Positions 46,153 through 59,914 are shown, numbered from the stretch's first letter. The stretch: 64,000 nt of DNA from Berghia stephanieae (GCA_034508935.3 CM067453.1:9487986-9551985); one strand, 5' to 3'. The notes: generated from the letters alone by a model not told the origin. Numbers and translations are program-made.

Positions 46153-49100
46153 AAAAGTTCTTGTGTTCTTGTGTTTGCTTTGAACAGACCATTTGTGTTT
46201 CTTTGCTGTCTATTCTAATGAGGATAAAAATAGATGGTTGTAACACTATCATTGCTCTAGCAGGTTTTTCTAGTGTCTATGGTGCCCTAGTGAGTATTTG
46301 TTGGGTGGAGTGTAGTATTCTCAATTCATTGCAGAATCTAATTATGGCAATGCCTATGCTTGTGAATTTATTTGGGTTTTCTAACAATATACGACCACTT
46401 CGTGGTGTGTTAATTTGCCTTTGGTTTGTATGTTTGATGGTGTTACTGTGAAGACTGTTAGTCTTCACGTTCAAGTGCGCGTTTCGTGCGCTAACTTCAT
46501 CGTCGGTGGTTAAGCGATGGGGCTCGACATCCGGATTCGATGTTGATTTCTGGATATTTTGCCTCCTGCCGTTGCATTATTGATGCGGAATTTCTGAAAG
46601 CTGCTCCCATGCATTATTGAACGGGTCGGATGTGGTGACGATTTCGACGCTAGATGATGTTGACCATTGGCTGTCGAGTTATGATAGGTTCTTCGGTTTC
46701 GTTTGTCGATGTTCGTAATGGGTACCAAGTCTTACCTTCTCTTACTGAGTGGATTTTGGCTAGGGAGTAGGGGTGGTCCTTGGGTGAGGGGGGGGTAGTA
46801 GTGCTGAGTGTTTCTGTTCTCTGGGTTTTTTTAATGTTATTGGTGCAGTGTTGTCGCGATTTTAACATAGACTTGTTGATTTAATTTTTCTTTATCATAA
46901 CAGGGTTGGGATTTTTCGTAGGGAGTCCATATTCTAAACTTTTCTTACCCAAAAGCATCTGACATGGCGATGGGATATTGTTGTCGTTGGGTGTTGGTCT
47001 CAATGCTAGCATGGGGACTTGTAGAGGGTCAGTAGAAGTTTCAGCGCCTATAGGAGCGTTCTCTTGCCCATTATTAACTTGCTACTTTCGAACAAATCAA
47101 TAACACCAATATTTAACATCCTCTCGCTCCTCTCACTCATACACCATAACCCCCTCCCTAATCCTATATCCTCCAACAAACACTTCCCAACCCCCCCCCA
47201 CCTAAATATATTACCAAAAACCTAACAAAACATTCAAATTCTTAAATCCTTTGTTCATGTAATATCTGCTTTTTTCAAGGTGTTGACAACTTTGCGGACT
47301 TCTTGTGCTCTTTGGTCTTGTTGGATTCCTTCAGGATTAACCTGGTGAATTTGAGAAAAATAGAAATATAATCTGCAACAATCAAAGTAGTATTCTCCCC
47401 ACAAGTAGAATAGATCGGTTACAACTGTTGTGCCAAGAAGGACGTGGTGCGTGGTGGATTGTCTGTTTGTATTAGTGGCTCCTTTGCCTGACTTGGTGGG
47501 TGTGCTTGAAAGGTGTGGCATTTTTTTGTTTTCATCAATGTCTTTATTGGTATTTGTCAGTAAACAGCCCGTTCTTGCTCTTAATTTTAGTTTGTTTTTT
47601 GCCTCCGAGGATGGGGTTCATGGAAGAGTTTTGAGAATTGTGTCTGCAGTGATTTTGAATGATTGTTGCGCTACTCTTCTGAATTATGCCTTCTTCTTGC
47701 CGTTTCATCTCTGAAATTCCAGTATGGTTTACGAAGATTTGAGGATCTTCTTGTATGTTTCGGGCCAACTGTAAACCACAAGTTCCTTTAATGCATTTAA
47801 TTCCTTATCCTTTGCGGTTTCGCTCTTGATGGTTTGTAGAATATCTGTGCTGAATTGAGACATAAGCTGTGGATCTTATCATTTGTAAGGAAATGCCTTG
47901 CGTTTTTGGGCGCGGTGGGAGTACCTGTGGTATGCACGAATCGGACATCCAACCTTATCGTGATTTATTTCTTTTGTCACTCTAAAACGTGAGGGTGTAG
48001 CATTTCCGATCGTGTCTTAGAGTCGGAATCTACGACAGCCTCCAATTTAATCCCTGAGTTATCGGAGTTGCCGAATGGCCATTGTCTCATTAGACCATGG
48101 TTGACTCGTGACGATTCCTCCATTCGTACGCGCTTTGTATTCATTTTGGGAAACTGGTGGACATGTTTAGGGGGGAGAAAGAAAATCATTAAATTACAAA
48201 CCCCCCATTTCGCCTCGTGTTTTTTTCCATGATTCTTGCGAATAGGATGGTTAAGATAGTAGTGACTTTTAATTTCATCTTCAAGTTCTGCTGTTAAGTC
48301 CGTGGTGGAGAAGGACGTTTTGTATTTTTGTTGTGAAAGTCCATAGGTTCGTTCTTTCACGGCTTCTAACTCCTTGTCTCTGTTGTGAGGGACAGTCATT
48401 ACCAAACAGAAATTAAATATTTTTTTGGTTGGTTGATGTTCATTTTTGGTGGTGTGCTCCTGGTGGTGTGTTGTTGTTGAGGATTATTCAGTGTTATTTG
48501 TAATAATCTATTGAAAATTGTTGTTTTCTGTTGTGTTATCGGCCCATTTCTGATTTAATTGAGTGTTTATGGATTATAGTGATACCCGAGATTCCAGTGC
48601 ATATTTTGTGACGAATTGTATCATTTTTATCCGGTTTTTTTTTTTTATTGTTTTAGTTTGTTTAAGTTGTTAAATTCTGTGTTGTATTTGTTAGTGTTGA
48701 TATTTTTAAGAATTGATTTTCAATGTTTCTTTTTCTTTCCCAAATCTAGTGATCGGCCTCATCCTCCCTCCCCTTTTTCTTTAACCTTTTTGTGACTTTA
48801 CTGACCTTCAAGTCTCCCTTTATGTGACTCATTGTAACATCATGAACATTGACTCTATATCGTATAACTTTAAATAACATGGATAGGAAACCTCTTACTA
48901 TTGATACAAAAACAATGAACTGAAACTTGTTACATAATAGACATTTAATTACATCTGTGACATTTCAGGATTTGTAAACAATCCATTGTGTGATATCAGA
49001 CCATGTTCTGGAACTAATACATTGGTTACGGTGTGTGTTATTCATCTGGACATTTAAGCTCATCAATAACCCCTCACTTGGTATAACTCACAGGAAACTA

Positions 49101-50175
49101 CTAGCAGTAGAATATCATCTTCACACAGACGGAGATAAGTTGGGGTCCCCTGAGGTCATACAAACTAATAATTTGTTTTTCTATCTTTATTCATTAGATC
49201 ATTTAGCTTTATATTCACATCATTCAATTCTACACCAACTCATCATATCTGTCAATCATTAGTTCATCAATATTATTTTGATCATTTATCCTTTTGTTCA
49301 CTGACTATATTATCAATATCATAATTCTACTTAGGAAGCGTCTCTTGTTAACATTCTTTTACATCTCATCATCATCATTATCATCATCCACCATTCAATC
49401 TTGATTCATCTGCTATATTCAATCATATACATTTCATTTAATATCCAGCTCATTACATTAATTAATAAACTCTTCATATCATATTCACTTAAATCTCGGA
49501 CTTGTTTTCTTTGTGTTCTAAATTTGTGAATCTATGGCAGTCAGCCTCTCCCACCTTTTTTGTTTTTTTTTTTTATATTAGTGTCGAACCGTCTGGGTCC
49601 GAACCGTGCACACTCGTGCCCTGACAGGGTTTGTGACATAATTTGGTGGAAGCTGCCGTGGTAGGATATCTGATTGCCATTGTTTTTTGATATTGTGAAT
49701 TGATAAGTTTTGAGAAACACATACATTATACCAATCCAAGAGTAATTGTGTAATTCCGTATATATAGCTAGCACTTAGCCACGAGCTGTTTTTAAGGACG
49801 CGAACAGTTTGAACCTAGTTCTCTTCATTCAGGATATATTGTTTCTGTCGATAAACACAGGTTACCTTAATCTTGTTCCCCCCCCCCCCCCCCTCCTGTT
49901 TTATCTATTATATAGATAATCCCTTTATTCGCTCCTAAACTCCTCTCCTCATTTCCATGTCATCCACAGTCTCGGGGGTGATTATTCACCTTTATCAAAG
50001 TTATTCTTTTGCTTTCCCTTTTGCGACCGCCATGGCTGTCTACGGTTTTCTCTTTGATTTTTCATTGTATAAGACAGTTTAGTTTACGGCCGTTTCTGCC
50101 TACATTACAGTTCCAAGACATGAAAGTACTAGCATTGAAAAGTAGCTAAGATTGGATCAATCTTTGGGTCTCTAT
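46153..50175. repeat. Repeated unit, copy 3 (A-B part), noisy
   Basis: Begins abruptly within element A sequence (46153, equivalent to about 34313) and runs through A integrase sequence to 47883. A complete but inflated B LTR follows (47884-49638), then the primer-binding site, the B leader and the first bases of B gag (to 50175). It is also noisy, with many extra bases and T-biased changes, and ends abruptly. Confidence 0.85.
47100..47245. other. Foreign-looking CA/AT-rich insert inside copy 3
   Basis: Between recognisable A-integrase segments there is about 145 bp rich in A and C (ccaatatttaacatcctctc... ccaacaaacacttcccaacc) that matches nothing in copies 1, 2 or 4. It may be a low-quality read segment or a true insertion. 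Confidence 0.5.
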
Positions 50176-51290
50176 ATAAAATTTATTTTTTTATTTTAAT
50201 TTTTATTTAAAATATATATTTTAAAATATAAATTTATTTAAAAATTTTTATATTTTTATTTATTTTCCTTTTTTTCATATTTTTGATATTTTATTTTTGA
50301 AAAACATTAATTTAAAAATTTAAACTTTATTTTTAAATTTAAATTTTTTAAATGCAAGAAACAAAAAAGGGGGAGCTTTTAGTCCAATGGGCGAAAAAAA
50401 AAAAGTGTTTTTTTTTTGGGAAACCCAGGGGCATGGCTTAAAACCTGACGTTTTTAAAACTAAATGAAAATTTTTCCCCCCCAGGATTTTTTAATTGTCA
50501 AAAATTTATAGATGTAACCAAAAATGGGGTTTTATTTTTTTTAACAATTTTTCAAAGTGAGCCCGACTGTTAAATTTTTTCTGTGTTTCCTTTTTGAAAT
50601 TTTTTGCCCTTTGTTTTATTTAAATAAACACACTTGAATTTTTTTTAATTGAGGGTTTTATTATTTTTGGGGGCCTTTTCTTTATCTTAAAAAATTAAGA
50701 AGTTGGGGGTTTTTTATTAATTAAGGGGGTGGGCGTTGCGTTTCCAGTTTTCGTTTTTTTTACTACAAACTTATCTTGGGGCCCAACCCCTTTTTATAAA
50801 AGTTTTTTTGGGTTTGTGTTTCTCTTTGAACCGGAAAAATGTTTTTCCCTTTTGTTAATTTTAAAGGGAAAAAAAGGAAATGAAAAACCCATTTCCCAAT
50901 TTCCCCTAGAGCTTTTTTTGGGGGTTTATGGGGCCCCGTGGTTTTTGTGTGTTTAGGGTTTGTTTCCCAAATTTATTTAAAATTTTTGGGGGAAAGCCTT
51001 TTGTTGGGGAAATTTTTTTGGGGTTTTTTAAAAAACGACCAATTTAGTTGGGGTAAAGCCTTTGGGGTTTTCTTTTTGATTTTTTTTGTTCCTTTGGGAA
51101 GGGCTGTAAGTCTTTTACGATCAAATGGCGTTTTTTGCGTAAAATTTTTTTTAGCGGTTTTGGGAAGCGTTTGGGGGTCGCCTCCCGGGTTTTGTTGATT
51201 TTTGGGGGGTTTTTTCCCTGCGGATTATTTTTGCGGCATTTTGAAAAGGAAACTCCCAAGCATTATTTTAAAGGGGTTTGGATGTGGTGA
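50176..51290. repeat. Repeated unit, copy 4, T-rich corrupted start
   Basis: A block of almost only A and T (50176-50352) is followed by recognisable but badly distorted LINE endonuclease, element A LTR (about 50567-50775) and A flank sequence. Homopolymer T and G runs are expanded and many bases are replaced. At about 51290-51310 the same unit continues cleanly. Confidence 0.8.
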
Positions 51291-51309
51291 CCCCATTTCG
51301 CGCAGAAGT

Positions 51310-52426
51310 TGCCCATTGGCAGCGAGATTTGTAGGATCTCGGTTGTTTGTCGATGTTTGTAATGGTACCAGTCTCCCATCTCTTACTTCTTGGATTTTGG
51401 CTGGTAATGGTTGTCCTAGTGATAGTGGTGGGAGTGCTGACGTGTTTCTGTCATGGTATTGCTTCTGTGCATGTTGTCGCTATTTCAAGCTGTTGATTAA
51501 TTTTTCGTTATCATCACCGGGTTGGTATTTTTCGTAGGAGACCATCTTCTAACATTCTTCCCAAAAGCATCTGACATGGCGATGGGATATTGTTGTCGAT
51601 GGGTGTTGATCTCAATGCTAGCATGGCTTTGTAGGGGTCAGTAGAAGTTTCAGCTGCCTTTAGTAGCGTTCTCTTGACCAGTTTAACTTGACTTTCGATA
51701 AAGCCATTACTCCGTGGGTAATGTGGTGAACTTGTATCATGTCGAAAGTTGAAGTGTGAAGCAAATTCTTTATAGGCATTCCCACTAAAGTGTGGTCCAT
51801 TATCCGATCTAACGATTTGGGGTATTCCTTGTTCACTGAATATCTGTTTTGTCAAGGTGACAACTTTGTGGCTTGTGCTTTGGTTCTTGTGGATTTTTCG
51901 GATAAATGGGAATTTGGAAAAATAATCTGCAACAATCAAGTATTCTTCTCCCCACAAGTAGAATAGATCGGTTCCAACTGTGTGCCAAGGACGTGGTGGA
52001 ATGTCTGTTTGTATTAGTGGCTCCTTTGCCTGACTTGGTTGGTGTGCTTGACAGGTGTGGCAATTTTTTTGTTTTCTCATCAATGTCTTTATTGGTATTT
52101 GTCCAGTAAACAGCCGTTCTAGCTCTTAATTTAGTTTTTTCTGCTCCGAGATGGGGTTCATGAAGAGTTTTGAGAATTTGTGTCTGCATTGATTTTGGAA
52201 TGATGATGCGCCTACTCTTCATAATTATGCCTTCTTCTAGCCCTATCTCATCTCTGAAATTCCAGTATGGTTTACATAAGATTGGAACATCTTGTAAGTT
52301 TTCGGGCCAACCTGTAAACACAAGTTCCTTTAATGCATTTAATTCCATATCCTTTGCGGTTTCGCTCTTGATGTTTTGTAGAATATCTGTGCTGAATTGA
52401 GACATAACGCTGTGGATCTTAACATT
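51310..52426 (-). CDS. Element A integrase region, second clean copy
   Basis: Nearly identical to 34822-35908. It has the same HHCC module and DDE-core motifs on the minus strand and the same acatt pentamer (52422-52426) before a B LTR. It is a fossil and is broken. Confidence 0.85.
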
Positions 52427-54050
52427 TGTAAGGAAATGCCTTTGCGTTTTATGGCGCTGTAGGGAAGTACCTGTGGTATGCACGACTCAGGACATCCAAC
52501 CTTATCTTGATTTATTTCTTTTGTCACTCTAAAACGTGAGGGTGTAGCATTTCCGTCGTGTCTTAGAGTCTGATCTTCGACATCCCCAATTTAATCCCTG
52601 ACGTTATCGGAGCTGCGAATGGCCATTGTCTCCATAGACCATGGTTGACTTCGTGACGATCCATCCATCGTACGCGCTTTGTATTCATTTAGGGGTGAAC
52701 ATGTTTAGGGGAGAAGAACATTAAATTACAACACCCACCCCCATTTCGCCTCGAGTTTTTTCCATGATTCATGCGAATAGGGATGGTAAAGATAGTGACT
52801 TTTAATTTCATCTTCAGTTCTGCTGTAAGTCCGTGGTGGAGAAGGACGTTTTGTATTTTCTGTTGTGAAAGTCCATAGTAACGTTCTTTCACGGCTTCTA
52901 ACTCCTGTCTCTGTTGTGAGACAGTATTACCAAACAGAAATTAATGTTGTTTGATTTCTTTTTGAGTAGTGCTCTGTTGGTGAGATTTCAGTGTTATTTG
53001 TAATCTATTGAAATATTGTGTTCTATTGTGATTATCGGCATTTCTGATTTAATTGATTGTTTATGATAATAGTGATACCCGAGTTTCCAGTGCTATTTTG
53101 CGATGTATCAATTATCCGGTTAAATACTGAGTTTTATGTTAGTGTTGATATTTTTAAGAATTGATTTTCATTGTTTTCATTTTCTTTCCCAAATCTAGAG
53201 ATCTGGCCTTTCTTTAACCTTTTTGTGACTTTACCTGACCATCAAGTCACCTTTATGTGACTCATTGTAACATCAATGAACATTGACTATAACGTATAAC
53301 CTTTAATAACAAGAACTGAAACCTATTACTTAATGAACAAAAACAAGAACTGAAACCTGTTACAAAATAGACATAATTACATACTGTGACCTATACAGGA
53401 TTTGAAAAACAATCCATTGTTTGATAACAGACATTGTCTGGAACCTAATACATTGGTACTGTGTGTCATTCATCTGGACATTTAGCTCATCAACAACCCA
53501 CACTTGGAATAACACACAGGCAACTACAGCACGTAGAATATCATCTTCACACAGACGGAATAAGTTGGGGACCCTGAGGTCATACAAACTAAATAATCAT
53601 GTTTTTCTATCATTATTCATATATCATTTAGCTTTATATTCACATCATTCAATTCTATCACCAACTCATCATATCTGTCAATCATTAGTTTCATCAATAT
53701 TATTTTGACATTTATCCTTTTATCACTGACTATATTATCAATATCATAATTCTACTTAGAAGCGTCATCTTGATAACATTCATTACATCAACATCATCAT
53801 CATTATCATCATCCACCATACCATCTTGATTCATCTGCTATATTCAATCATATACATTTCATTTATATCCAGCTCATTACATTAATTAATAAACACTTCA
53901 TATCATATACACTTAAATCTCGGACTTGTTGTGTTCATAATTTGTGAATCTTTGGCAGTCAGCCTCACCCCCCTTTTTGTTATTTTTTTTTTATATAAGT
54001 GTCGCCGTCTGGGTCCGAACCGTGCACACTCGTGCCCTGACCGTGTGACA
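52427..54050 (+). repeat. Element B LTR, clean copy in unit 4
   Basis: 1624 bp, almost identical to 35909-37535, with the same TG...CA ends, followed by the same primer-binding site. Confidence 0.9.
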
Positions 54051-54521
54051 TAATTTGGTGGAGCTGCCGGGTAGGATATCTGATTGCCATTGTTTTTGCA
54101 TATTGTGAATTGATAAGTTTTGAGAAACACATACATCTATACACACCAAGAGTAATTGTATAATTCCAGTTATATCTAGCTAGCACTTAGCCACGAGCTG
54201 TTTTTAAGGACGAACAGTTTTGAACCTAGTTCCTCTTCATTCAGATATATTGTTTCAGTCGATAACACAGGTTACATTAATCTTGTTACACCCCCCCCCC
54301 TCCTGTTTCTATCTATTATATAGATAATCCACTTTAATCGCTCTAAACACCTCTCCTCATTTCATTGTCATCCACAGTCTCGGTGATTATTCAACCTTAT
54401 CAAAGTTATTCTTTTGCTCTTCCCTTTAGCGACGCCATTGGCTGTCTACGTTTTCTCTTTGATTTTTCATTGTATAACATTTTAGTTTACGGCCGTTTCT
54501 GCCTACATTACAGTTCCAGAC

Positions 54522-56668
54522 ATGAGTACTAGCATTGAAAAGTTAGCTAAGATTGGATCATCTTTGGGTCTCTCAGGAAGTGATTTGAAAGACTGGATAG
54601 AGAAGACTATCAAAGATGAAGACGACAGAAAACAGAGAGAACTTGAGGCAGAGAGGGCAAGGGCGGAAAGAGATATCGAAATTGAAAGAGAGAGGGTTAA
54701 ATTAGAGACGGAAAGGTTGCGAGAAGAGACAGCACTGATAACTTTGCGATTGGAATTGCAGCAGAGGAAAAATGAAGGCAGGGAAGAGGGAGCAATCGGA
54801 GGTCAGGCGGAAAGTACTAGTCACATGAAAACTATTAGACTACCAAAATTACCACCTTTTCATGCTGCCAATGATAATCTCCACGACTATCTTCAAAGAT
54901 TCGAAAGGTATGCGCGAGTAAATGGATGGGAGGAGGAAGATTGGGCCACCCATCTCAGCGCTCTCCTTACTGGCAACGCCTTGGAAGTATACAGTCGCCT
55001 ATCCGACGATGAGGCCAACGACTACTCTATCCTGAAGGCAAGCCTCCTCAAGCGATATAATTTAACGGAAGATGGATTTCGCGAAAAATTTCGCAAGTCA
55101 AGACCGGAGTCGGGAGAAAGCATTGAGCAGTTTAGTAACCGGATTAGCAGTTACTTCAGCAAGTGGGTGGAAATGGCAGGAAAGAACAAGGAAGATGCCG
55201 GTGACATAATTGACCTCATTATTAAGGAGCAGTTGATGGACATTTGTGGCGAGAGCTCCTCGTGTTTGTCAAAGAAAGAAAGCCCACAAATGTGAGATCA
55301 GTCGTGGATCTGATCAGCCAATATATGGATGCTCACGGCTCAGCAGGTGCCTTCACGAGATCAGCACCAATCAGAACAAAGCAAGAGATGGACTCGAAAC
55401 AAGTTAGGCCAGAGAATCTCAACCAGAGAGTATTTAGCGGACCGCCTAGGAACGGTCCAGTCACATGTCACATTTGCAAAAGAGCGGGGCACATTGCCAG
55501 AGATTGCAGAACAAAACCCGGACTGGCCGCAGTAACGGTCATTACATGTGACTACTGCAAGAAACGGGGGCACACTTTGATAGACTGCCGGAAGAGGCAG
55601 TTTGATGAGAAGAGGCTACAACCTCCACAGGTCGCCTCAATGTCAGCACCTAACTACACTAACGAAGATTCAAAACAATGCAGCCATGGGCACATGCAAC
55701 TAATGTGCGGCTGCACACTCCCAGTAACGTCGGCCTTATGCCTGGGCCACGAGGGACGAGACAAGAATATGCCGGTAGCCAACGGCTTACTGAACGGCCG
55801 ACCGGTGACTGTACTCCGGGACAGCGGATGCAGTTGTGTGGTGGTCAAGAAGGGCCTAGTTGACGGCAGTAGCAGTGGAACACGGAAAGTCCCGGTCCTA
55901 CTTGCTGACGGCTCTGCTAGAGGGACCACGACGGTGGACGTCACCATTGACTGTCCATATTTTAAAGGTGAAGTCAGTGCGGTGGAAATGGAACACCCAC
56001 TATTTGACGTCATCCTTGGAAACATACCAGGGGCGAAATGTCCTGGTATGTGTAACAAACGTTCTGTGCGAGCAGTCGAGACACGAGGCTCAAAGCACAA
56101 AAAGACGAAGAAGTTAGTGACGTTACCTGCCCCGAAAATTGACGTCACGCCTGCATATTTAAAGGCTCAACAAGAAGCTGACACATCAATAGCTAAAGCT
56201 AGAGAATTTGCAAGCAGCGGTGAGAAGAAAATCACCAACAAGAAAAGTAAACAGTGGTATGCATACGAGGACGGAATCCTGTACCGCCACTACACTTCGC
56301 CCAAGATACACCATGGAAATCCAACGAAACAGGTGGTGCTACCGAAGGGACTGCGCATCACAGTCATGCGGCTCGCGCATGAGTGTGTCTTTGTTGGGCA
56401 CTTGGCGGCCAAGAAGACAACAGAGCGCATTCTAGAAGCGTTTTATTGGCCGAGCATTTGGACTGACGTGCGCAAATTCTGTCGTTCATGCGATGTATGT
56501 CAAAGGTGCGCACCAAAAGGTAAAACCCAGAAAGTTCCCTTTCAGGAGATACCCTTAATTGAGACTCCATTTCCGCGTGTTGCTGTCGACCTCGTGGGAA
56601 CGATCATGCCGGCATCAGTCAAGGGAACCAAGAACCTTTGTCCGGACTATTCAGCCAGGCTAGCTTAA
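54522..56668 (+). CDS. Element B gag-protease-integrase region, second clean copy
   Basis: Near-identical to 38008-40149, with the same coiled-coil, SCAN-like capsid, two CCHC knuckles, protease DSG and integrase HHCC module. Unlike the first copy it is not open throughout (about one break). Whether that is biological or a sequencing effect cannot be told from the window. Confidence 0.85.
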
Positions 56669-56741
56669 GCTGCTGAAGACATTGCTCAGGCATTTCCTGG
56701 TCTTTTAGACAAAATCCAAGATTTTGTCTTAAGTGGGGGGC

Positions 56742-58370
56742 TGTAAGGAAATGCCTTTGCGTTTTATGGCGCTGTAGGGAAGTACCTGTGGTATGCACGA
56801 CTCAGGACATCCAACCTTATCTTGATTTATTTCTTTTGTCACTCTAAAACGTGAGGGTGTAGCATTTCCGTCGTGTCTTAGAGTCTGATCTTCGACATCC
56901 CCAATTTAATCCCTGACGTTATCGGAGCTGCGAATGGCCATTGTCTCCATAGACCATGGTTGACTTCGTGACGATCCATCCATCGTACGCGCTTTGTATT
57001 CATTTAGGGGTGAACATGTTTAGGGGGAGAAGAACATTAAATTACAACACCCACCCCCATTTCGCCTCGAGTTTTTTCCATGATTCATGCGAATAGGGAT
57101 GGTAAAGATAGTGACTTTTAATTTCATCTTCAGTTCTGCTGTAAGTCCGTGGTGGAGAAGGACGTTTTGTATTTTCTGTTGTGAAAGTCCATAGTAACGT
57201 TCTTTCACGGCTTCTAACTCCTGTCTCTGTTGTGAGACAGTATTACCAAACAGAAATTAATGTTGTTTGATTTCTTTTTGAGTAGTGCTCTGTTGGTGAG
57301 ATTTCAGTGTTATTTGTAATCTATTGAAATATTGTGTTCTGTTGTGATTATCGGCATTTCTGATTTAATTGATTGTTTATGATAATAGTGATACCCGAGT
57401 TTCCAGTGCTATTTTGCGATGTATCAATTATCCGGTTAAATACTGAGTTTTATGTTAGTGTTGATATTTTTAAGAATTGATTTTCATTGTTTTCATTTTC
57501 TTTCCCAAATCTAGAGATCTGGCCTTTCTTTAACCTTTCTGTGACTTTACCTGACCATCAAGTCACCTTTATGTGACTCATTGTAACATCAATGAACATT
57601 GACTATAACGTATAACCTTTAATAACAAGAACTGAAACCTATTACTTAATGAACAAAAACAAGAACTGAAACCTGTTACAAAATAGACATAATTACATAC
57701 TGTGACCTATACAGGATTTGAAAAACAATCCATTGTTTGATAACAGACATTGTCTGGAACCTAATACATTGGTACTTTGTGTCATTCATCTGGACATTTA
57801 GCTCATCAATAACCCACACTTGGAATAACACACAGGCAACTACAGCACGTAGAATATCATCTTCACACAGACGGAGATAAGTTGGGGACCCTGAGGTCAT
57901 AAAAACTAAATAATCATGTTTTTCTATCATTATTCATATATCATTTAGCTTTATATTCACATCATTCAATTCTATCACCAACTCATCATATCTGTCAATC
58001 ATTAGTTTCATCAATATTATTTTGACATTTATCCTTTTATCACTGAATATATTATCAATATCATAATTCTACTTAGAAGCGTCATCTTGATAACATTTAT
58101 TACATCAACATCATCATCATTATCATCATCCACCATACCATCTTGATTCATCTGCTATATTCAATCATATACATTTCATTTATATCCAGCTCATTACATT
58201 AATTAATAAACACTTCATATCATATACACTTAAATCTCGGACTTGTTGTGTTCATAATTTGTGAATCTTTGGCAGTCAGCCTCACCCCCCTTTTTGTTAT
58301 TTTTTTTTTTTTATATAAGTGTCGCCGTCTGGGTCCGAACCGTGCACACTCGTGCCCTGACCGTGTGACA
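56742..58370 (+). repeat. Element B 3' LTR
   Basis: 1629 bp, TG...CA, preceded by a polypurine tract (56731-56741) and followed by the target duplication acatt, after which element A resumes. Confidence 0.9.
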
Positions 58371-59540
58371 ACATTTAATCCGGGTATTTCGTCTTTGTTT
58401 TCAGGAGTTAGTCTTGATAAGCATTCAGCAATTTGCATTTGTTTTCCTGGTTTGTACTTTATGGTTAGGTTATATGGCTGTATCCTTAACAGCATTCGTT
58501 GGAGTCTTGGTGGTGCAGCTTTTAAGTGTTTGATATGTATTGATTCGAGGGGTTTATGGTCACTTTCTACAGTGAACACTTGTCCATACAAATATGTGTT
58601 GAATCGTTCGCACCCGAAGACCACTGCTAGTAACTCCCTTTCTATGTTCGCGTATCTTGTTTCTTGGCCCGTTAGTGCTTTACTGGCAAATGCCACGGGC
58701 TGTCCGTTTTGGAGGATTGTTGCGCCAAATCCCTTCGTTGATGCATCTACTTGAAGAACGATGGGTTTTTTGCTGTCAAAGTATGCCAATGTTACATGCT
58801 CTGAGATAGAAGATTTTATGGCTTCAAAAGCAGCAGTGTGACTAGCAGTCCATTCGAACGCATTTTCTTTCTTTAATAGTTCCCTTAATGGGGAAGTGAG
58901 CGAACTGGCATTCTGGATGAAGTTACCCATATATGTTGTGAGGCCCAAAAATGATTGCAGTTCTTGAATGTTATGTGGGGGTTTCATGTTTAGAAGGGCG
59001 GACACCTTGGCAGGATCAGGTTTGACTCCATTTTCAGAGCAAATGATTCCGTAAAATTTTATTTCTTTCTCTTTTATTTTACATTTGTCTGGGTTCAGTT
59101 TGAGACCTTTCTGTTCGCATCTATCTATCATCATCTTGAGATTGTTGTCATGTTCATCCTCATCCTTTCCGAATATTACAATGTCATCGGCTATGCCTAT
59201 TGTTCCAGGGCATCCTTCAAAGGTTTGGTCGATCTTTGCTTGGAATATGTCTTGGCTCATGCTAAGTCCAAAGGGCATTCTTGTGAATCTGTATCGGCCG
59301 AAAGGAGAGTTGAATGTCGTCAGATAACTGGATTCTTCATCAAGTTCCACATTCCAGTATCCACATTTGGCATCTACAATGGAGAAAAATTTAGCTCCAC
59401 TTAATTTAGGTAGAATTTCTTCTAGGGTCGGAGTGACATGGTGCTCTCTTTTTATCGCTTTGTTGAGGTCTTTGGGGTCTAAACAGAGCCTCAGTCTTCC
59501 ATTTGGTTTCTCTCTGTAGACCAAGCTGTTAACCCAAGCT
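58371..59540 (-). CDS. Element A reverse transcriptase and RNase H
   Basis: The minus strand encodes NGRLRLCLDPKDLNKAI, FSIVDAKCGYWNVELDEES (motif A), FTRMPFGLSMSQDIFQ and IADDIVIFG (YADD-type catalytic box), then the RNase H domain (VLQVDASTKGFGA, ANIERELLAVVFGCERF, VESDHKPLESI). It ends in the linker KPGKQMQIAECLSRL before element B's LTR. The enzyme copies element RNA into DNA and removes the RNA strand. The motifs match the Mag/K02A2.6-like branch of Ty3/Gypsy. Fossil. Confidence 0.9.
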
Positions 59541-59914
59541 GTTGGTTCCCCTTCCTTAATTTTAGTGATGATGGTTTACCATTTCATCCAATTCATTCTT
59601 GATCTTGTCTTTTAGACTTATTGGAATTTTCCGAGGTGCATGAATTACTGGAGGGACATCTTTATTTATGTGGATATGATATTTTCCTTCAAATTTCCCA
59701 ATTCCATTGAAGACATCTGGATATGTCTCAATAAATTGGGTTTTGTTCTTAATTTTGGGGCTTTCTTTAATTTGGCAATTAAGTGTCACCAACTTGAGTG
59801 CCTCAGCTGAAGGGAGTCCCATGATGGCTGAACCTGCATCCTCTGTTACATAAAATTGTGCGCTATGTTGCACATTGTTGTGATAACATGGGATTGAACA
59901 TGTTCCAAATTGTC
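59541..59914 (-). CDS. Element A protease-RT linker region
   Basis: The minus strand reads MGLPSAEALKLVTLN and TYPDVFNGIGKFEGKYHIHI, the conserved stretch between the protease flap and the reverse transcriptase of Mag-like elements. KIPISLKDKIKNELDEM leads into the RT. Fossil, broken. Confidence 0.75.

Larger units (their letters stand above)
35909..58370 (+). mobile_element. Element B: LTR retrotransposon nested in A (span includes extra assembled copies)
   Basis: The outer limits are a TGTAAGG...GTGACA LTR at 35909-37535 and another at 56742-58370. Element A sequence on both sides ends or begins with the same pentamer acatt (35904-35908 and 58371-58375), a perfect 5-bp target duplication. 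A single element would be about 5.9 kb (LTR, gag-protease-integrase frame, LTR), but the window contains repeated internal units between 40.8 and 52.4 kb, described separately. By eye the outer LTRs differ at roughly ten sites in 1.63 kb, so the insertion is young. The frame is uninterrupted in the first copy, but I see no reverse transcriptase, so it is not autonomous as seen. Confidence 0.85.

Noticed and set aside
40946-50175. Copies 2 and 3 as ancient, diverged duplications
   Set aside because: Changes are scattered single-base gains and losses without the substitution excess expected from age, and the flanking copies are nearly identical, so sequence noise is more likely.
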